From Vanilla planifolia (lineage: Eukaryota > Streptophyta > Magnoliopsida > Asparagales > Orchidaceae), in assembly GCA_023846275.1 (NCBI GenBank), contig JAIUJO010000191.1, positions 186,001 through 250,000 on the forward strand: a stretch of DNA of 64,000 bases, given 5' to 3'. Each line of letters opens with the position of its first letter. The first letter of the stretch is position 1. The position numbers were made by a program, and so were the translations under genes. Below the pieces are notes generated by a model. It worked only from the letters and a program-made list of their open reading frames with translations, did no database searches and was not told the DNA's origin. Positions 38,891-50,700 of the stretch are shown in pieces.

Positions 38891-41800
38891 AGGTTGGTCG
38901 TGACAAAGAAAATGTTAAGAAATAATAAATTATGAGAATAAGATCTACTTATAAACAAAATTAACAATACTATAAGAAACAAATAATAATTGATAATAAT
39001 TATTATCACAAAGTAAATACTTTTTATTATTAAATAAGAAAGATAGAGACATATTATGAGAATGATTCCAAGTGAGAAGAGACATAAAGAAACAAATCAT
39101 AGTTATAGAAACAATTAGAGGATGCAAGTGAAAGAAAGGAAATGATATTTATAGAAATAAAGGGTGAGAAATAGATAATAAAGTGAGAAGATTGTAGACT
39201 CAAAAGATAGAACTGAATAATGAGAATGCAAGAAACAAAAGTTGGTGAAAAAGAATTAGTTTGTGTCGAGAGAAAGAGAGAAAGAGGGGTAAGACAAGAG
39301 AGAACAAAAAATAGAAAAAAACATAATATAAAAGTTAGAATGGTTAGTAGAGATAGTAAAGAGATAAAAAAAGTATGGGATTGACTAATTGAAAGGCACA
39401 AGTAAAGGGAAAGATTGAAAGTCGTTTACGAAGCATTGGAAGGGAGCAGTGGGAGGAGAAATGAAGCAATGAGGAGGAGAGAACAAGGAGACAATATAAG
39501 CAAATGAAGGTTACAAAGAAAGATAAAAAAGGGTGAGATGAGTAAGTCATAGCTATGGTAAATAAATAACATAGTGATGATGATAGAGTGAAAAAAAGAA
39601 ACTTGAGTAAGAGTAAATGAAAGATATGTAAAAAGACTATCGAAGAAGATAAAGGGTTTGTGAGATTACGATGGAGAGATAAATAAAGAGAGACAAAAAA
39701 ATCATGGCATGCTTAGAATGGAAAAAATAGAGAGACAGATAGATTTTGAGGCAATTAAGTGCATGCACAATGTATAATAGGAAAGTGAGTGAAGTGAGAA
39801 AGTGAGGAGAGATGGGTTAGAAATTACTAAGAGAAGGTGAGATAGAGATTAGAGATTAAAGAAGAAAGAATAAAAGGATAGAAATATGAGAGATATTACA
39901 AGAGAGATAGTATAATGTTGTGAAGTGAGGCACAGCTTAGAAAACAAGACATGATATGAATGAAATGATAAAAAAAGATGTAAGAAGAGAGATAAAATTG
40001 ACAAAGAAGCAAAGGTGGTGTAGAGGTGAGGAAGACTTACTGGATGATTTTTAGCATGAAATAAAACAAAAACATATAGAGATGTGAGAAAGATTGATGA
40101 GTCACAGAGACAAAGTAAGACATTAATAGAGTTTACTTGTTAGAAAGGGAAGGAGAAACAAAATTAAGAGGGAGGCAAATAGAAAATTAAGGGAGACAAA
40201 GAGGAAGAGAGAGAACAATATAAAGGGATAATTTTAAAAAGAGATACACACATTGAACGATAGAGAGGCAAAGAAGAGAGAGAGAAGAAGCAGAAAAAGA
40301 AACAAGTGAATGATAGAGAAGAGATAAAGAAAGAGAGAACTATATGAAATAGAAGATAGAGAACACTATAAAAAATGAGATAGAGAAAGGTACAACTGCT
40401 CTTTGAGAGTAAAAAAGTAAGAGTGAGAAAAAGTGTTAAATAAAGGGACGTAGATAAAAGAAAGAGAAAATAATGTTGGAGAGATAAAAATAATGGATGA
40501 ATAAGAAGAATCATTTAATTGTCTTATAAGACAATTTTATTATGAGAAGAAAAGGTAAAAAATTATGAATAAAAATTATTTAATTTTTTGTAATTTTTAA
40601 TTCTTTTTTTAAAAGATAATAATATTCAATAAGAATATTAATTATATGAATTTTACTTAATAATATTAATAACTAGTAATAACAATTATAATTTTAATTT
40701 TCATAATTATTAGTCCTACCCTTTCAACTCCTTATTTGAAAATAAAGCTAATCATGTTAAAAATAATTCTTATTAATTAATCAAACTATTTAACAATAAG
40801 TTAATTCAATTACTATTAATTACTCACTCATTATGTAATATTCGTTAGCATAATTAATATTTAAATTCAATATATTTTTGTACCAAAATAATTATTACCC
40901 ATTTATGTAAATAATACTTAGTTATTACATATTGTTAGTAATAATTATTTCTAGTCAATAATACTTTATGAATTAGAGTTAGGAGCAATTGTTAATGATA
41001 TTATTGACCATAACTGATAGCATTTGCTCTAACCATCATTTATGTGTTAAGATGTTAGTTTGATGTTAGTTATAACTCTAATATTCTTACACATATAACT
41101 AATAATTTTTAATGTATCAATTATTATTATTATTATTAACATTTTTGTTGTGATACAAAATTATTTTCAGAAGAAATTTTTTTTAATTTTTGAGAATATA
41201 ATGAAATTTTTTTCATTCATGAAAACTCTTTTAACTAAATATTATAAATGTGAAAATGTATTCTTAAGAATAGTATGAAAAACAAAATAAATTTATCAAT
41301 TATTAAATTAGATTAACTAAAATAAATAAATTATAATAAGGATAGCAAAAAAAACAAATACAAACCTTCATTTCGTCACTCTTTAATTTTTAAAATGAAT
41401 TATAAAACAAAAATTGAAGAAACAACGAATTGAAAGTAATAATTTTAAATCTTACTATTATGTTATTCTTAACAATTATTAATTGAGTCTAATATTTTAA
41501 AAATCAATGTTATTAATTGTTAAAAAAACAATATTTATATTTTATGTCATTTTAAAAATTGTCAAAATAGTTAGTAGGAATTTTTTTCATGTTTTATATT
41601 ACATATTCTTATTAATTCTAATTTGATTGAAAGATAAGAAGTAAAGTACTTACAAAAAGACGACCGTCAATAAAAAAAGAAAATTTAATCACAAAAATAA
41701 ACTAAAACTAGAGAATAATAACAAGAAAAATAGTAATAAAATAAAAAATGATGTAAAATTTTGAAAAAAAAACATTTGAAAATAAGTACAAGAATAAAAG

Positions 41801-41914
41801 GAACTTGAAGAAACAGATTATGAATAAGAAAAAATGCAATAAAGAAAAAAATAATATCACCACTTAAAAGGAATTAATATAAACTTTCTTTAAATTAATA
41901 GTATTATTAATATT

Positions 41915-41980
41915 GTTATTACTATTATTGTTATTATTATTATTATTATTGTTATTGTTATTATTATTATCATTATTTAT
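41915..41980. repeat. (ATT)n microsatellite
   Basis: Trinucleotide TTA/ATT run with occasional TTG interruptions, in the AT block of unit C. A shorter ATT run is at about 41123-41141. Confidence 0.85.
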
Positions 41981-43440
41981 GATTCTAATAATTAATTTTA
42001 CTAATTTCATTAATAGCCTTATTTTTCATATATTCATAACATAATAATTTCTTTTATTATTATATTTTTATTGTTAAGAAATTAACAAAATCATTCTTAT
42101 TAATAAAAAGCGTTAATTAAGAAATAATATATTTTAATTATAAATGGTGTAATAGATTTTATTATTCAAATTAATAAAAAATGAAAATTATAATTATAAT
42201 AATACATTTTAATTATTTTATTCTAAGTAAATTTTTTATATCTATTTCAATGTGTAGGTAATATTTATTGCAATAGTAATTATAATTTATATTATTTTTT
42301 TCCTTAATTTGAAATGTATTTTAAAATAATTAAAACTAATTAAAGATTTCGAAACTTAAATGTAGTAGTAATTAATAATTTTTATTCTTTATTTTAATAG
42401 TTTTAATTTATTAATCAAATTATTCTTCTTCCTTTTTATATCATGTGTTGTATTCTATTACTTCATTCTCCTATCAAATATGATATTGAAAATTAAGAAA
42501 TAATGAATGTCTAAAAAGGAGGGAGAGAGATGGATAGAGAGAGAAAGAAAGAGAGAGAGAGAAGTAAAGAAGTAATAGAAAATTGGAAGTGGTGCGAAAT
42601 AAAGTGAATGTAGAATATATATATTGATAAATAAAAAAATTTGAGAGAAAAATGATAAAAATTATGTGAGATAAATAACCAAAGAGAGAATGCATGATAA
42701 AGTGAGAGAGGTAATTAGTGAGAGGGAAAGATAGAGTAGAATTAGATAAAGAACTAGGAAAGGAATAGGCACAATAAAGAAACAAAAGAGTGAAGATAGG
42801 GAATGGGAGTGAGAGAGTGAGGTTGATTTATAATGAGATAACTATTAAGACTAATAGAAATGGAAAAGAGAGGAAGTTGCATCAATTGATCAGAATATAT
42901 GATTGGAGTGATAAAGAGGGAAGAGAGAAGAGATTGTGAGATGAGATAGAATGGGCAAAGAAGAAAGCAATATAAATAGATATAGGGATGGAGAAAGTGT
43001 TAGAGAGCACAAGGTAAAAGAGAGAAAATAATGATAAAGACAAATGGAGGAAAGAAATAGATAAAGGGTTTGATATATATAAAATAGAATATGAGGAGGA
43101 TATAGATAGCAGAGAACGTAAAAGAGGGGAAAGTAAATCGATCGAGATTAGCAAGAAGGAAATAAATAAACATAAATGTGGCAAAGTGTAGTAAATAAAA
43201 TAAGAGGCAAAGATAAAGATAAAAATAGACATGTAAACATTAGTTATGTTTGAAGTAGAGATTAGCAATAAGAGAGATATAAATACATTATAGTAAATGA
43301 TAGAAATAGGGAAGAATAAGAAAAAAGAGAGAAAATAGAAGGATAGGAAAGATAAAGGCTATGTCAAGGAATATGAGAAACAAAAAGAGACAATATAGAT
43401 TGAGAAATAAAAATATAGAGAAACAAAAAAAGAAGGATAA

Positions 43441-43536
43441 ATAGTTAAAAAAATAAGGGGAAATAAATAGACAAATAAAGAAAGTGTACAAGGAGAGTGT
43501 GAAAATAGTTAAAAAAATAAGGGGAAATAAATAGAG
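43441..43536. repeat. 64-bp-spaced tandem duplication in a purine block
   Basis: ATAGTTAAAAAAATAAGGGG followed by AAATAAATAG occurs at 43441 and again at 43505. About 30 bases match exactly, a recent slippage-type duplication in otherwise diverged DNA. Confidence 0.85.
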
Positions 43537-44060
43537 AATGAATATGATTTAGATATGAGGAGATAAATGATAGAGTGAAGTATGTGAATAAAGATAAAGA
43601 GAAAGGGAGATTAAATAGATAATGTGTGAGATTGATACATAAAGAGACAGATACAAAATACAAAAAAATGTGGAAGAAGAGAAGAGAGGGAAAGAACACA
43701 AAAGAGATAAAGAAGAAATAAACAATATACATTATGATATGGATGAGAAAAGATAAAGATATAAAAAATAGAAATAGAAAGAAAAGAAAACATCAAGAGG
43801 GTGAATGATATAATGTGGAAGAAATAAAAGGGACAAGAAGGAAAGAAGTGTAGGAGAGATAGCATCTAAAAGAAAATGGAAGTGATAATAAAGCACTTCT
43901 GTAATAGAAGATAGAGAAAAAAGAGAATTAGAATGAGAAAGTTCCTTAAAATATTAAGGAGAAAGATAAGAAGGAAAGAAGAGAGAGGGTGAAGATATAG
44001 AGAAGTCAGAGAGAATTGGGAAGAAAAAAGACTTTGAAGCTATGTTGTAGAGAGGCATCA

Positions 44061-44172
44061 AAAAATTATAAAAAATGATAATTTATAAGTATAAGATCTT
44101 ATTATAAATAAAATAAACAATATTATAAGAAATAAAAACAACTATTAAAATTATTATCTATTACATCACCCT
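44061..44172. repeat. Partial unit D: spacer of the long-period repeat cut by a copia LTR
   Basis: ATAATTTATAAG and AAGATCTTATTATAAATA (AGATCT at 44094) match the spacers at 32848 and 38941. Similarity ends near 44160, and copia LTR sequence begins about 12 bp later. Confidence 0.7.
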
Positions 44173-46193
44173 TGTATTTAATGAGTCAAACTTTAAATGT
44201 TTAGCATGCTATTCTAATGGACTTGTTTCACTTGAATCACGTGTAGTTTTTAATGAACAAGCCATGCACCTTAAAAGATGGAAAATTGGTCATCTTCAAA
44301 GTACTTGGAGTGTTCAGTAAATTTCAAGGATTGAGGAGCCATGCACCAAGCTTTGATAAGTTTTTCTAAATAAATTATTAACTTGTTGACTTAAAGGCAC
44401 TTTTATTTCACATCACTCTCAAATCTTGTTGAATCATCTCTTTGATTTATCAAACAAATAAGATTCCTTTTTCTAATCTATAATCATTTTCTTGGTTAAA
44501 TTCTATCCTTATCAAAATTCCATTTTAGTTTGTTTGCCAAACCTTAATTAAATTAAAAACTTAATTTTATTAAATCTTTAATAATTTAAATAAAAAACTT
44601 TCCACCACATCTTAGCATATAAATTTCTTAGGTCATGCTTGCCTAATTGAGCAAGCACTCAAAAATCTCAAGTTAGGAAAATCAGATCAAGCTCATTCCG
44701 GCTGATGCTAGAGCCAAGAAGCACTCAAAAAAATACCTATGTGTCAACCAATATAAACCTATATGTTTTGAGTAGGCCTAGAGGATGAATTATTGAATAC
44801 ACAAAGGGGATGTAGCCCCATTTTAGCTCTAATTAATACCTTTATATGTGTTATTATAAAGTCCAAATTCTTATTTTTTCCTATAATTTAGGATTAAAAC
44901 CTTGTGCCTGTCTACATCTAAAATTGAGAGTGCTCAATGTCGTCTAGAAATACTTTTTTGCAATCGCACAATGGAGATGGCATCCACATTTAAATAGTGA
45001 TCTTAGTAAATCCAACCATATATTTGATGAGCTAATCGAATGGTTACTACTTTATCCACTATAGTCGATTCATCTATTCAATGATTGTGATGTCGTCTAA
45101 CTTCATCAGATGGTTATCTTTATTTCTACCAAAAATAATCTATCCCTAATTTGATGGCCCATATCTATTTTATTTGAATCATACAAATCTTGATCTAATC
45201 TTGATTATACCATTCAATAATCAAATGATTCAAATCTCATCTTCTTTGATCAAATAACTAAGATCCAATCAAGCTTCATCTAATGGCTTAAGTCAATAAA
45301 TGACTCCAATCAATCTGGTCTAATAGCTCTAACCAAATAAGCGTAAGAGATAATTAACTAGTCGTTATTATGCCTTTGTAACAACAATTTTTTAAGAATA
45401 TTTTAAGATCTTTTTATGTAGTTTAGAAGTACCTTTTCAAATAGCTTTTCATTCACTTTTTAATAACTATGAAAAATAACTTTTTAAAAATACCTAACCT
45501 TTGTATATGAAATAAGTAGTGAATGTGAAACAATCTTCAAGATCTTAACAAAGAGCTTCTTCATATTTTGCTAACATAAATTCTACTTGAAGTAATTACG
45601 AATTCTTTTTCTCAAATAGTGAAGCTTTTCGACTAAGCCTTGCATATTTAATCTTTAAATTCTGATTTCTCTTCTTAAATTTAACGTCATATTGGCTTGT
45701 TCCATTAGTCAACAAGTGTAAGAAATTGTACAAATTTATCAAAATTATTCCATTGTGCTATATTTTTCTTTTTCCTTTTTTGGGTGGCCAGGGATGTGCA
45801 AAAGCCCATGTTCTATTTTATGTCATAAAAAACACAAGTTGGGTTTGAGGTCGCAAAATCTTTTTTTCATTGAACTCATAAAGGATAGCAGGTTGGAGTG
45901 AACCTTAAGAAAAAACCTCAATTTGTAGCCCTCTATTAGTGGTGAGTTTCCTAACCTTGATTGAGGGTGGACGTAGGTTCTAATTTGAAATGAACCACCT
46001 AAAAGTTTTTGTAACTCATTTCAACTTTTATCTTTATTTCTTTTTAACATATTAAAAAAATATACACCTATAATCAAGGCTTTCTACAAATATAAAATCA
46101 TTTTTAAAAATAAATACATTCAAAAAGAACAAAAAATACTTTTAAGATCATAATTCACCCCCTTATGAGTTTTGCACAATAACTTTCTCTTCA
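44173..46193 (+). repeat. Copia 5' LTR, plus orientation
   Basis: About 2.0 kb, placed by end-to-end similarity with the inverted copy at 25079-27242 and by the degenerate primer site at its right end. It starts near TGTATTTAATGAG and ends CTCTTCA. Diverged, without a matching 3' LTR in the window. Confidence 0.72.
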
Positions 46194-46207
46194 ATTAGTA
46201 TAATAGT
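46194..46207 (+). promoter_or_regulatory. Decayed tRNA-Met primer site
   Basis: ATTAGTATAATAGT follows the LTR end directly and is a mutated form of a TGGTATCAGAGC-type site. It aligns with the relic at 25064-25078. Confidence 0.55.
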
Positions 46208-46398
46208 GGCTTCCTTACATAAAGTGAGTCAAATCACTTGGGTGATCCATCGTGTGCATTGCAAAAATTTTGTTTTAGTTTATTAATTACCAATTTGGTT
46301 ACACAATAATTTAAATGTCTCTTTTTATCATTTTTGCCTACTTTCCAATATACGTGTTCCTTAGTTTAATTCTTAAGTTTTTCAATATTTTTACATCC

Positions 46399-47200
46399 AT
46401 GATTGATATTAGTGCAACACTTGATAAAGGATCTTCTTTAATCCATCCACCATTATTTAATGGTGAATTTTATTTATATTTGAAAAAATAGATTTATAAT
46501 TTTAATTCAATAGAAAGACATAGAACTTTGGGAAATACTTACTAAAACATGTGATTTATCCAGAGATTCATGTACAAAAGAAATCAAATCTTTTACTAAT
46601 CTTAGTAATAACCAAAGGAGAATGACATAACTCCATGTAAGAGCATGCAATTACCTTCATTATGGCATATCTCTAAGAAAATTTAATCATGTTATGAATT
46701 TGCATGATACACATGAAGTTTGGAAAAAAAATTAGAAGTTACTTCTGAAGGCACTTCATTAGTAAAAGAAATTAAAATAAATCTTGTTATGAATGATTAT
46801 GAGTTATCTGGAATGGATTTGAGAGAAAATATAAAGATGTTTATGTGATTTACTAATATCACTAATTGATTAGTAGAACTTGGAAAAGTACTTTCTAATG
46901 TATATCTTGTAAAAAAAAGTGCTAACGATTCTATCCAAAGAGTATGATCCTCATGTCATAGCAATAAAGACAACCAAAGACATTAATAAGCTCACACTGG
47001 ATGAGCTACTTGGAGAATTATTAAAAGCTGAAATTGAGATGAATGGAGCAAGAAAATACAAGCCTTTGGCATTTAAAGCAAACAAAGAAGATTTAGATGT
47101 GGTATCCATCTCTTATATGTATTTGGAGGATAAGTTTTTATGTTTAAGCTTTAGCAAAAAAAATTTGGCAAAAGGTTTTGTAAATACAAATTAGCAAAGA
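46399..47200 (+). pseudogene. gag: SIRE-like copia gag, N-terminal and UBN2-type region
   Basis: ATG at 46399 opens a frame containing HPPLFNGEFYLYL, the conserved start of SIRE/Maximus Gag, and stops at TAG 46489. Further on, pieces in shifted frames match the Gag core: an EVTSEGTSLVKEIKINL segment near 46738-46786, a TNI..LVELGKVLSNV segment near 46850-46910, and the open stretch 46919-47194 (LTILSKEYDPHVIAIKTTKD, LTLDELLGELL). These correspond to the UBN2 capsid domain. Several stops and frameshifts make it non-functional. Confidence 0.8.
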
Positions 47201-47339
47201 AGAAAAGAAGGGAGAAGATGAAGGCATTGAGATATTATGATTATGATTAAACTAGCCATATTAGATTTGATAGTCCATAACTAATAAAAACTAAAAGAAA
47301 AGATCAAAAAAAGATGAGAATGAAAAAGATGAAAGTCTT

Positions 47340-47916
47340 TCAATACATGCAAAATGATGATTCAATCACATCTAGTGAAGAAGAAGAAGAGGTGAATGAG
47401 GTCAACAATCGGTCTCATGACATTCTTAGAAATCATTACATGTAAATTATTTGAGCTTTAAGTTCCTTAATGTGTGCACATAAAAACGTAAAAAATTTTT
47501 ACAAAGAAAAGATTGATCTTATAGAATTTTTTCATGAAAGAAGAGAAAAGGGAAATAAAAATGCTTCAAATTTGTGATGAAACAATTTCATTATTATTAA
47601 GAATACTTCCTTGGAAAAGAAAATTACTCATTTAAAAAGAAAAATTCACCTTCTTGAGCATGCAAAATTTTTTATTGCTGCACATGGTGTTTATTTTTCC
47701 AACCAAAAGAATATGTATTATTTTCAATACATGCAAAACATTTCAAATATTACATGCTTTCATCGCTATGGAAAAAGACATACCATCAAAGATTGTAAAA
47801 TTAAAAAAAACATTTTTAGAACAAAATCTTGTTTTAGATGGGTAATTAAAAATGATTATGTTAATGCTCCTTTAATGAATATTGATGCTCAATCAAAGCT
47901 TGCTTGGGTTTCTTAG
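47340..47916 (+). pseudogene. Copia gag C-terminal region with damaged zinc knuckle
   Basis: An acidic run (SITSSEEEEEV) at about 47369-47400 is followed by the open frame 47611-47916. The frame starts with a short charged coil (KKITHLKRKIHLLEHAK). A zinc knuckle follows at 47755-47796, spelled C-x2-R-x4-H-x4-C, so its second Cys is lost. It ends in QSKLAWVS, where related elements have a conserved W-x-P-K linker. Confidence 0.7.
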
Positions 47917-48129
47917 GTTTGAAAATAAAAAAAATAATATATGATGTCTCTGTAATTGTGGTGTTAAGATAAGATATTTTAGAAATATTCTTAAGCTAGA
48001 AATAATAAACTTAGAAATTTTATATATACGAAAACATACAAATTAAGTAAATAATAGTTATATTTTATGATTACTATGATAAAAGTTTATAATTTATGTA
48101 GCCATAAATAAATAAAAAAAAATAAAAAT

Positions 48130-49269
48130 CCATCTTTTAGGTGTTGGATAGTGGATGCTCAAAACATATGATCAGAGATCGATCAAAGTTTATATCAAAA
48201 GAATGTTGACCAAAAAGATATGTAATATTAAGAGGCAACTCTAAGAAGAAGAAAATTGGAATTGGCAATATGGGTATGCCTAATTTTACACTTTCAAATA
48301 TTTTCTTAGGTGATATATTAGATAATTTAATTAGTATTATTCAATTATGTGAAAATGATTACTTTGTTAATTTTGATACCCAATATTGTAAAATATTAAA
48401 AAAATGATCATGTATTACTCGTTGGTAGAAGAAAAGTAATAATTATGTGATTAGGTTTTATCAACTTGAAGCTAGTGCAATAGAATGCCTTGCTACACAT
48501 TCAAATGAGAAAAATTTATGGCATTAAAGACTAGGTCATGTAGATTATTCAATCTTAAAGAATATAAGTTAATTATTGTTAGAGGTCTTCCTAAACCAAA
48601 CAAAACTAGTTTGAAAATCTATGAATCATGCGAAAAAAGAAAGAAAGTTAATTCTTCTTTTAAACAAAAATATAACTTAACTAATAGTTGACCATTAAAG
48701 ATAGTTTATTTAGTCCTTTTTAGACCTATACAACCCTTGAGTTTAGGTGGAAAGAAATAAATATTTGTGATTATTAATAATTTTTCTAAATAGACCTGAG
48801 TTGTATTTTCTAAGCATAAAAGTCTGACAATTGAAAATTTTTTAAATTTCATAAAAGTGGTAAAAATACAACCTAATCTCAAATTAATTTGTATTCAAAG
48901 TGATAACGATAGTTAATTTAACAAAGGGGATTTCTATGATTATTGCAAGGGCAAGGGAATAAGCATCAATTTACATCTCCTTATACACCTCAGCAAAATT
49001 GGATTATAGAAACAAAGATTAAAACCCTGGTAGAAATGAGTAAAACGATGTTGGTCGAATACAATCTACCAAAGTACTTTTTGTTCGAGTCAATTAATAG
49101 GACTTCTTCTATAATAAATAGAATTAACTTAAGGCTAATACTTAAGAAAACTCATTATAACTTATTTAAAAATAAAAGACCAAATGTTTCTTGTTTTCAT
49201 ATTTTTAGGCATAAATGTACCATTCTTAGAAATGAAACATCCAAGTTAAACAATTTGATGAAAGGGTAA
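48130..49269 (+). pseudogene. Copia protease and integrase, fragmented
   Basis: VLDSGCSKHM at 48141-48170 is the copia aspartic protease active-site region (D-S-G). LWH-stop-RLGHVD at 48516-48542 is the GAG-pre-integrase motif with an in-frame TAA at 48525. The integrase core appears as FVIINNFS near 48760 and IQSDND near 48895. After a frameshift the open frame 48943-49269 carries the HQFTSPYTPQQN...ET segment, containing the region of the third catalytic acidic residue. Each piece is recognisable but none joins into an open reading frame. Confidence 0.8.
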
Positions 49270-49689
49270 GTGCAGGAATTTTCTTAGTATACTCTTCTCT
49301 CACAAAAGCATATAGAGCTTATAACATAGATACAAAAAGTAAAGGAATCAATGCATGTAATTTTAGATAAGTATATTCAAGGCAAATAATAAAAACTTAC
49401 ATGAAGAGGTAAAGTTCTTAGAAAACTTAGATTTGAAAGAGTATGAAGACAAATCACAAAATAAAGCAAAGAGAAGAGATTAGTCATCAATTACCTAAAA
49501 ATTGGTGATATCAATATTCAAATCCAAAGGAATTAATAATAGGAGATGCTCAAGGATTAGTAGTAGAGCTTCTATGAAAGAAATTGATTATAATACATTT
49601 ATACTTAAGGATGACTATTAGGTTCAATCAATTTGGTGTTGAGGGTTATAACCAAGTTGAAGTTATAGAGTTTGAGAAGCTAATTGCAT

Positions 49690-50250
49690 AAATAGTAATA
49701 TTGGATACCATTAGACTTCTTTTAGTATATTCATGTCATCAAAATTTTAAAATATTTCAAATGGATGTAAAAAGTATATTCTTACCTAAGATAATTGCAG
49801 AAGATGTGTACGTAGAACAATCCCTTGATTTTGAGACCCATGCAAATGGTGATTATGTATATAAGCTTAAGAAGGCACTCTATGGCTATAAGTAAGCTCC
49901 CCAAAAATTGTATCATAGATTGAGTGATTATCTAGTTGAAGGCGGTTTTAAGAAAGGAAAAGTAGATACCATACTATTCTTAAAATCTTTAAATTTTATC
50001 ATTAGTTTCTTGTACAAGTTTATGTTGATGACATAATTTTTGAAAGCACAAATAAAAATATGTGTAAGGTAGTGACTTGATAGCAAGAGAGTTTGAGATA
50101 AGTATGATGGATGAGATAAATATTTTCTTATAATTACAAATTAAGTAATTAAAAGATGGAATTTTTATAACTCAAACTAAATACTTAGAAGAATTATTCA
50201 AGAAATTTTGTTATGAAAATATTAAAAATAGAAAGATTCCAATGAATCAA
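49690..50250 (+). pseudogene. Copia reverse transcriptase, fragmented
   Basis: The frame 49701-49895 has IRLLLVYSCHQNFKIFQMDV, the first catalytic Asp region of copia RT, then EDVYVEQ and YKLKKALYGYK, stopping at TAA 49893-49895. APQKLYHRLSDYL follows in the same frame. The YVDD box is intact at 50021-50032. Stops and shifts elsewhere exclude activity. Confidence 0.85.
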
Positions 50251-50700
50251 TCAATCCATTTAGACTTAGATGAAATTGGCAAAACCCATTGATCAAAAAG
50301 TTTATAGAGGTCTTAAAGGATCATTACTATATCTCATAGTAAGTAGATGGGACATATTATTTAATGTTGTCTTATGTGCAAGACTACAATCAAATTCCAA
50401 GGAAAGTCATTTAAAAGTGATTAAATCAATCTTCAAATACTTAAAAGGTCTAATGAACTTTGGTTTATGCTACTCTAGGAATACTCTTTCATGTGAGCTT
50501 ATTGGTTACATTAATTAAGACATTGCTGGTTTTACAATAGATAGGAAAAGTACCTCTAAAACATGCCAATTCTTCAAAAATCATCTAATTTCATGGTCAA
50601 GAAAGAACCAAAATTGCATAGCCCTATTGACCATGGAATCCGAGTATGTAATTACTGGAATTTGTGTTGCCAAAGTATTATGGTTAAGACAACAACTCAT
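50251..50700 (+). pseudogene. Copia RNase H, truncated at the CA-rich tract
   Basis: The open stretch 50270-50518 has YRGLKGSLLYL and LKVIKSIFKYLKGLMNFGLCY, the copia connection region. After a stop, AGFTIDRKSTSKTCQFF, WSRKNQN and ESEYV lie at about 50526-50650, the RNase H core. Similarity runs to LWLRQQL near 50700, then gives way at once to CA repeat. The end of RNase H, polypurine tract and 3' LTR are absent. Confidence 0.82.

Larger units (their letters stand above)
38891..44060. repeat. Long-period tandem repeat, unit C (about 5.2 kb, internally shortened)
   Basis: Spacer 38891-39040 (AGATCT at 38941), P2 39041-40510, AT block 40511-42490 (CTTTCAA at 40721; GTACAAGAATAAAA at 41786), P1 42491-44060 (GGCTATGTCAAGG at 43357). 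From the A-rich island anchor to the P1 anchor is 1571 bp here, against 2453 bp in unit B and about 2280 bp in unit A. About 0.7-0.9 kb therefore appears deleted between 41.8 and 43.36 kb. Confidence 0.75.

Noticed and set aside
27433-43865. Many minus-strand frames rich in Ser, Leu, Phe and Tyr that look like multi-span membrane proteins
   Set aside because: They mirror the purine-rich plus strand, which lacks minus-strand stop codons. Length and position are not conserved between repeat units.
25079-46193. A giant DNA transposon with 2-kb terminal inverted repeats enclosing the array
   Set aside because: The inverted repeats carry primer-site relics and are followed outward by copia gag, so they are LTRs. 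No transposase or matching target duplication is seen.
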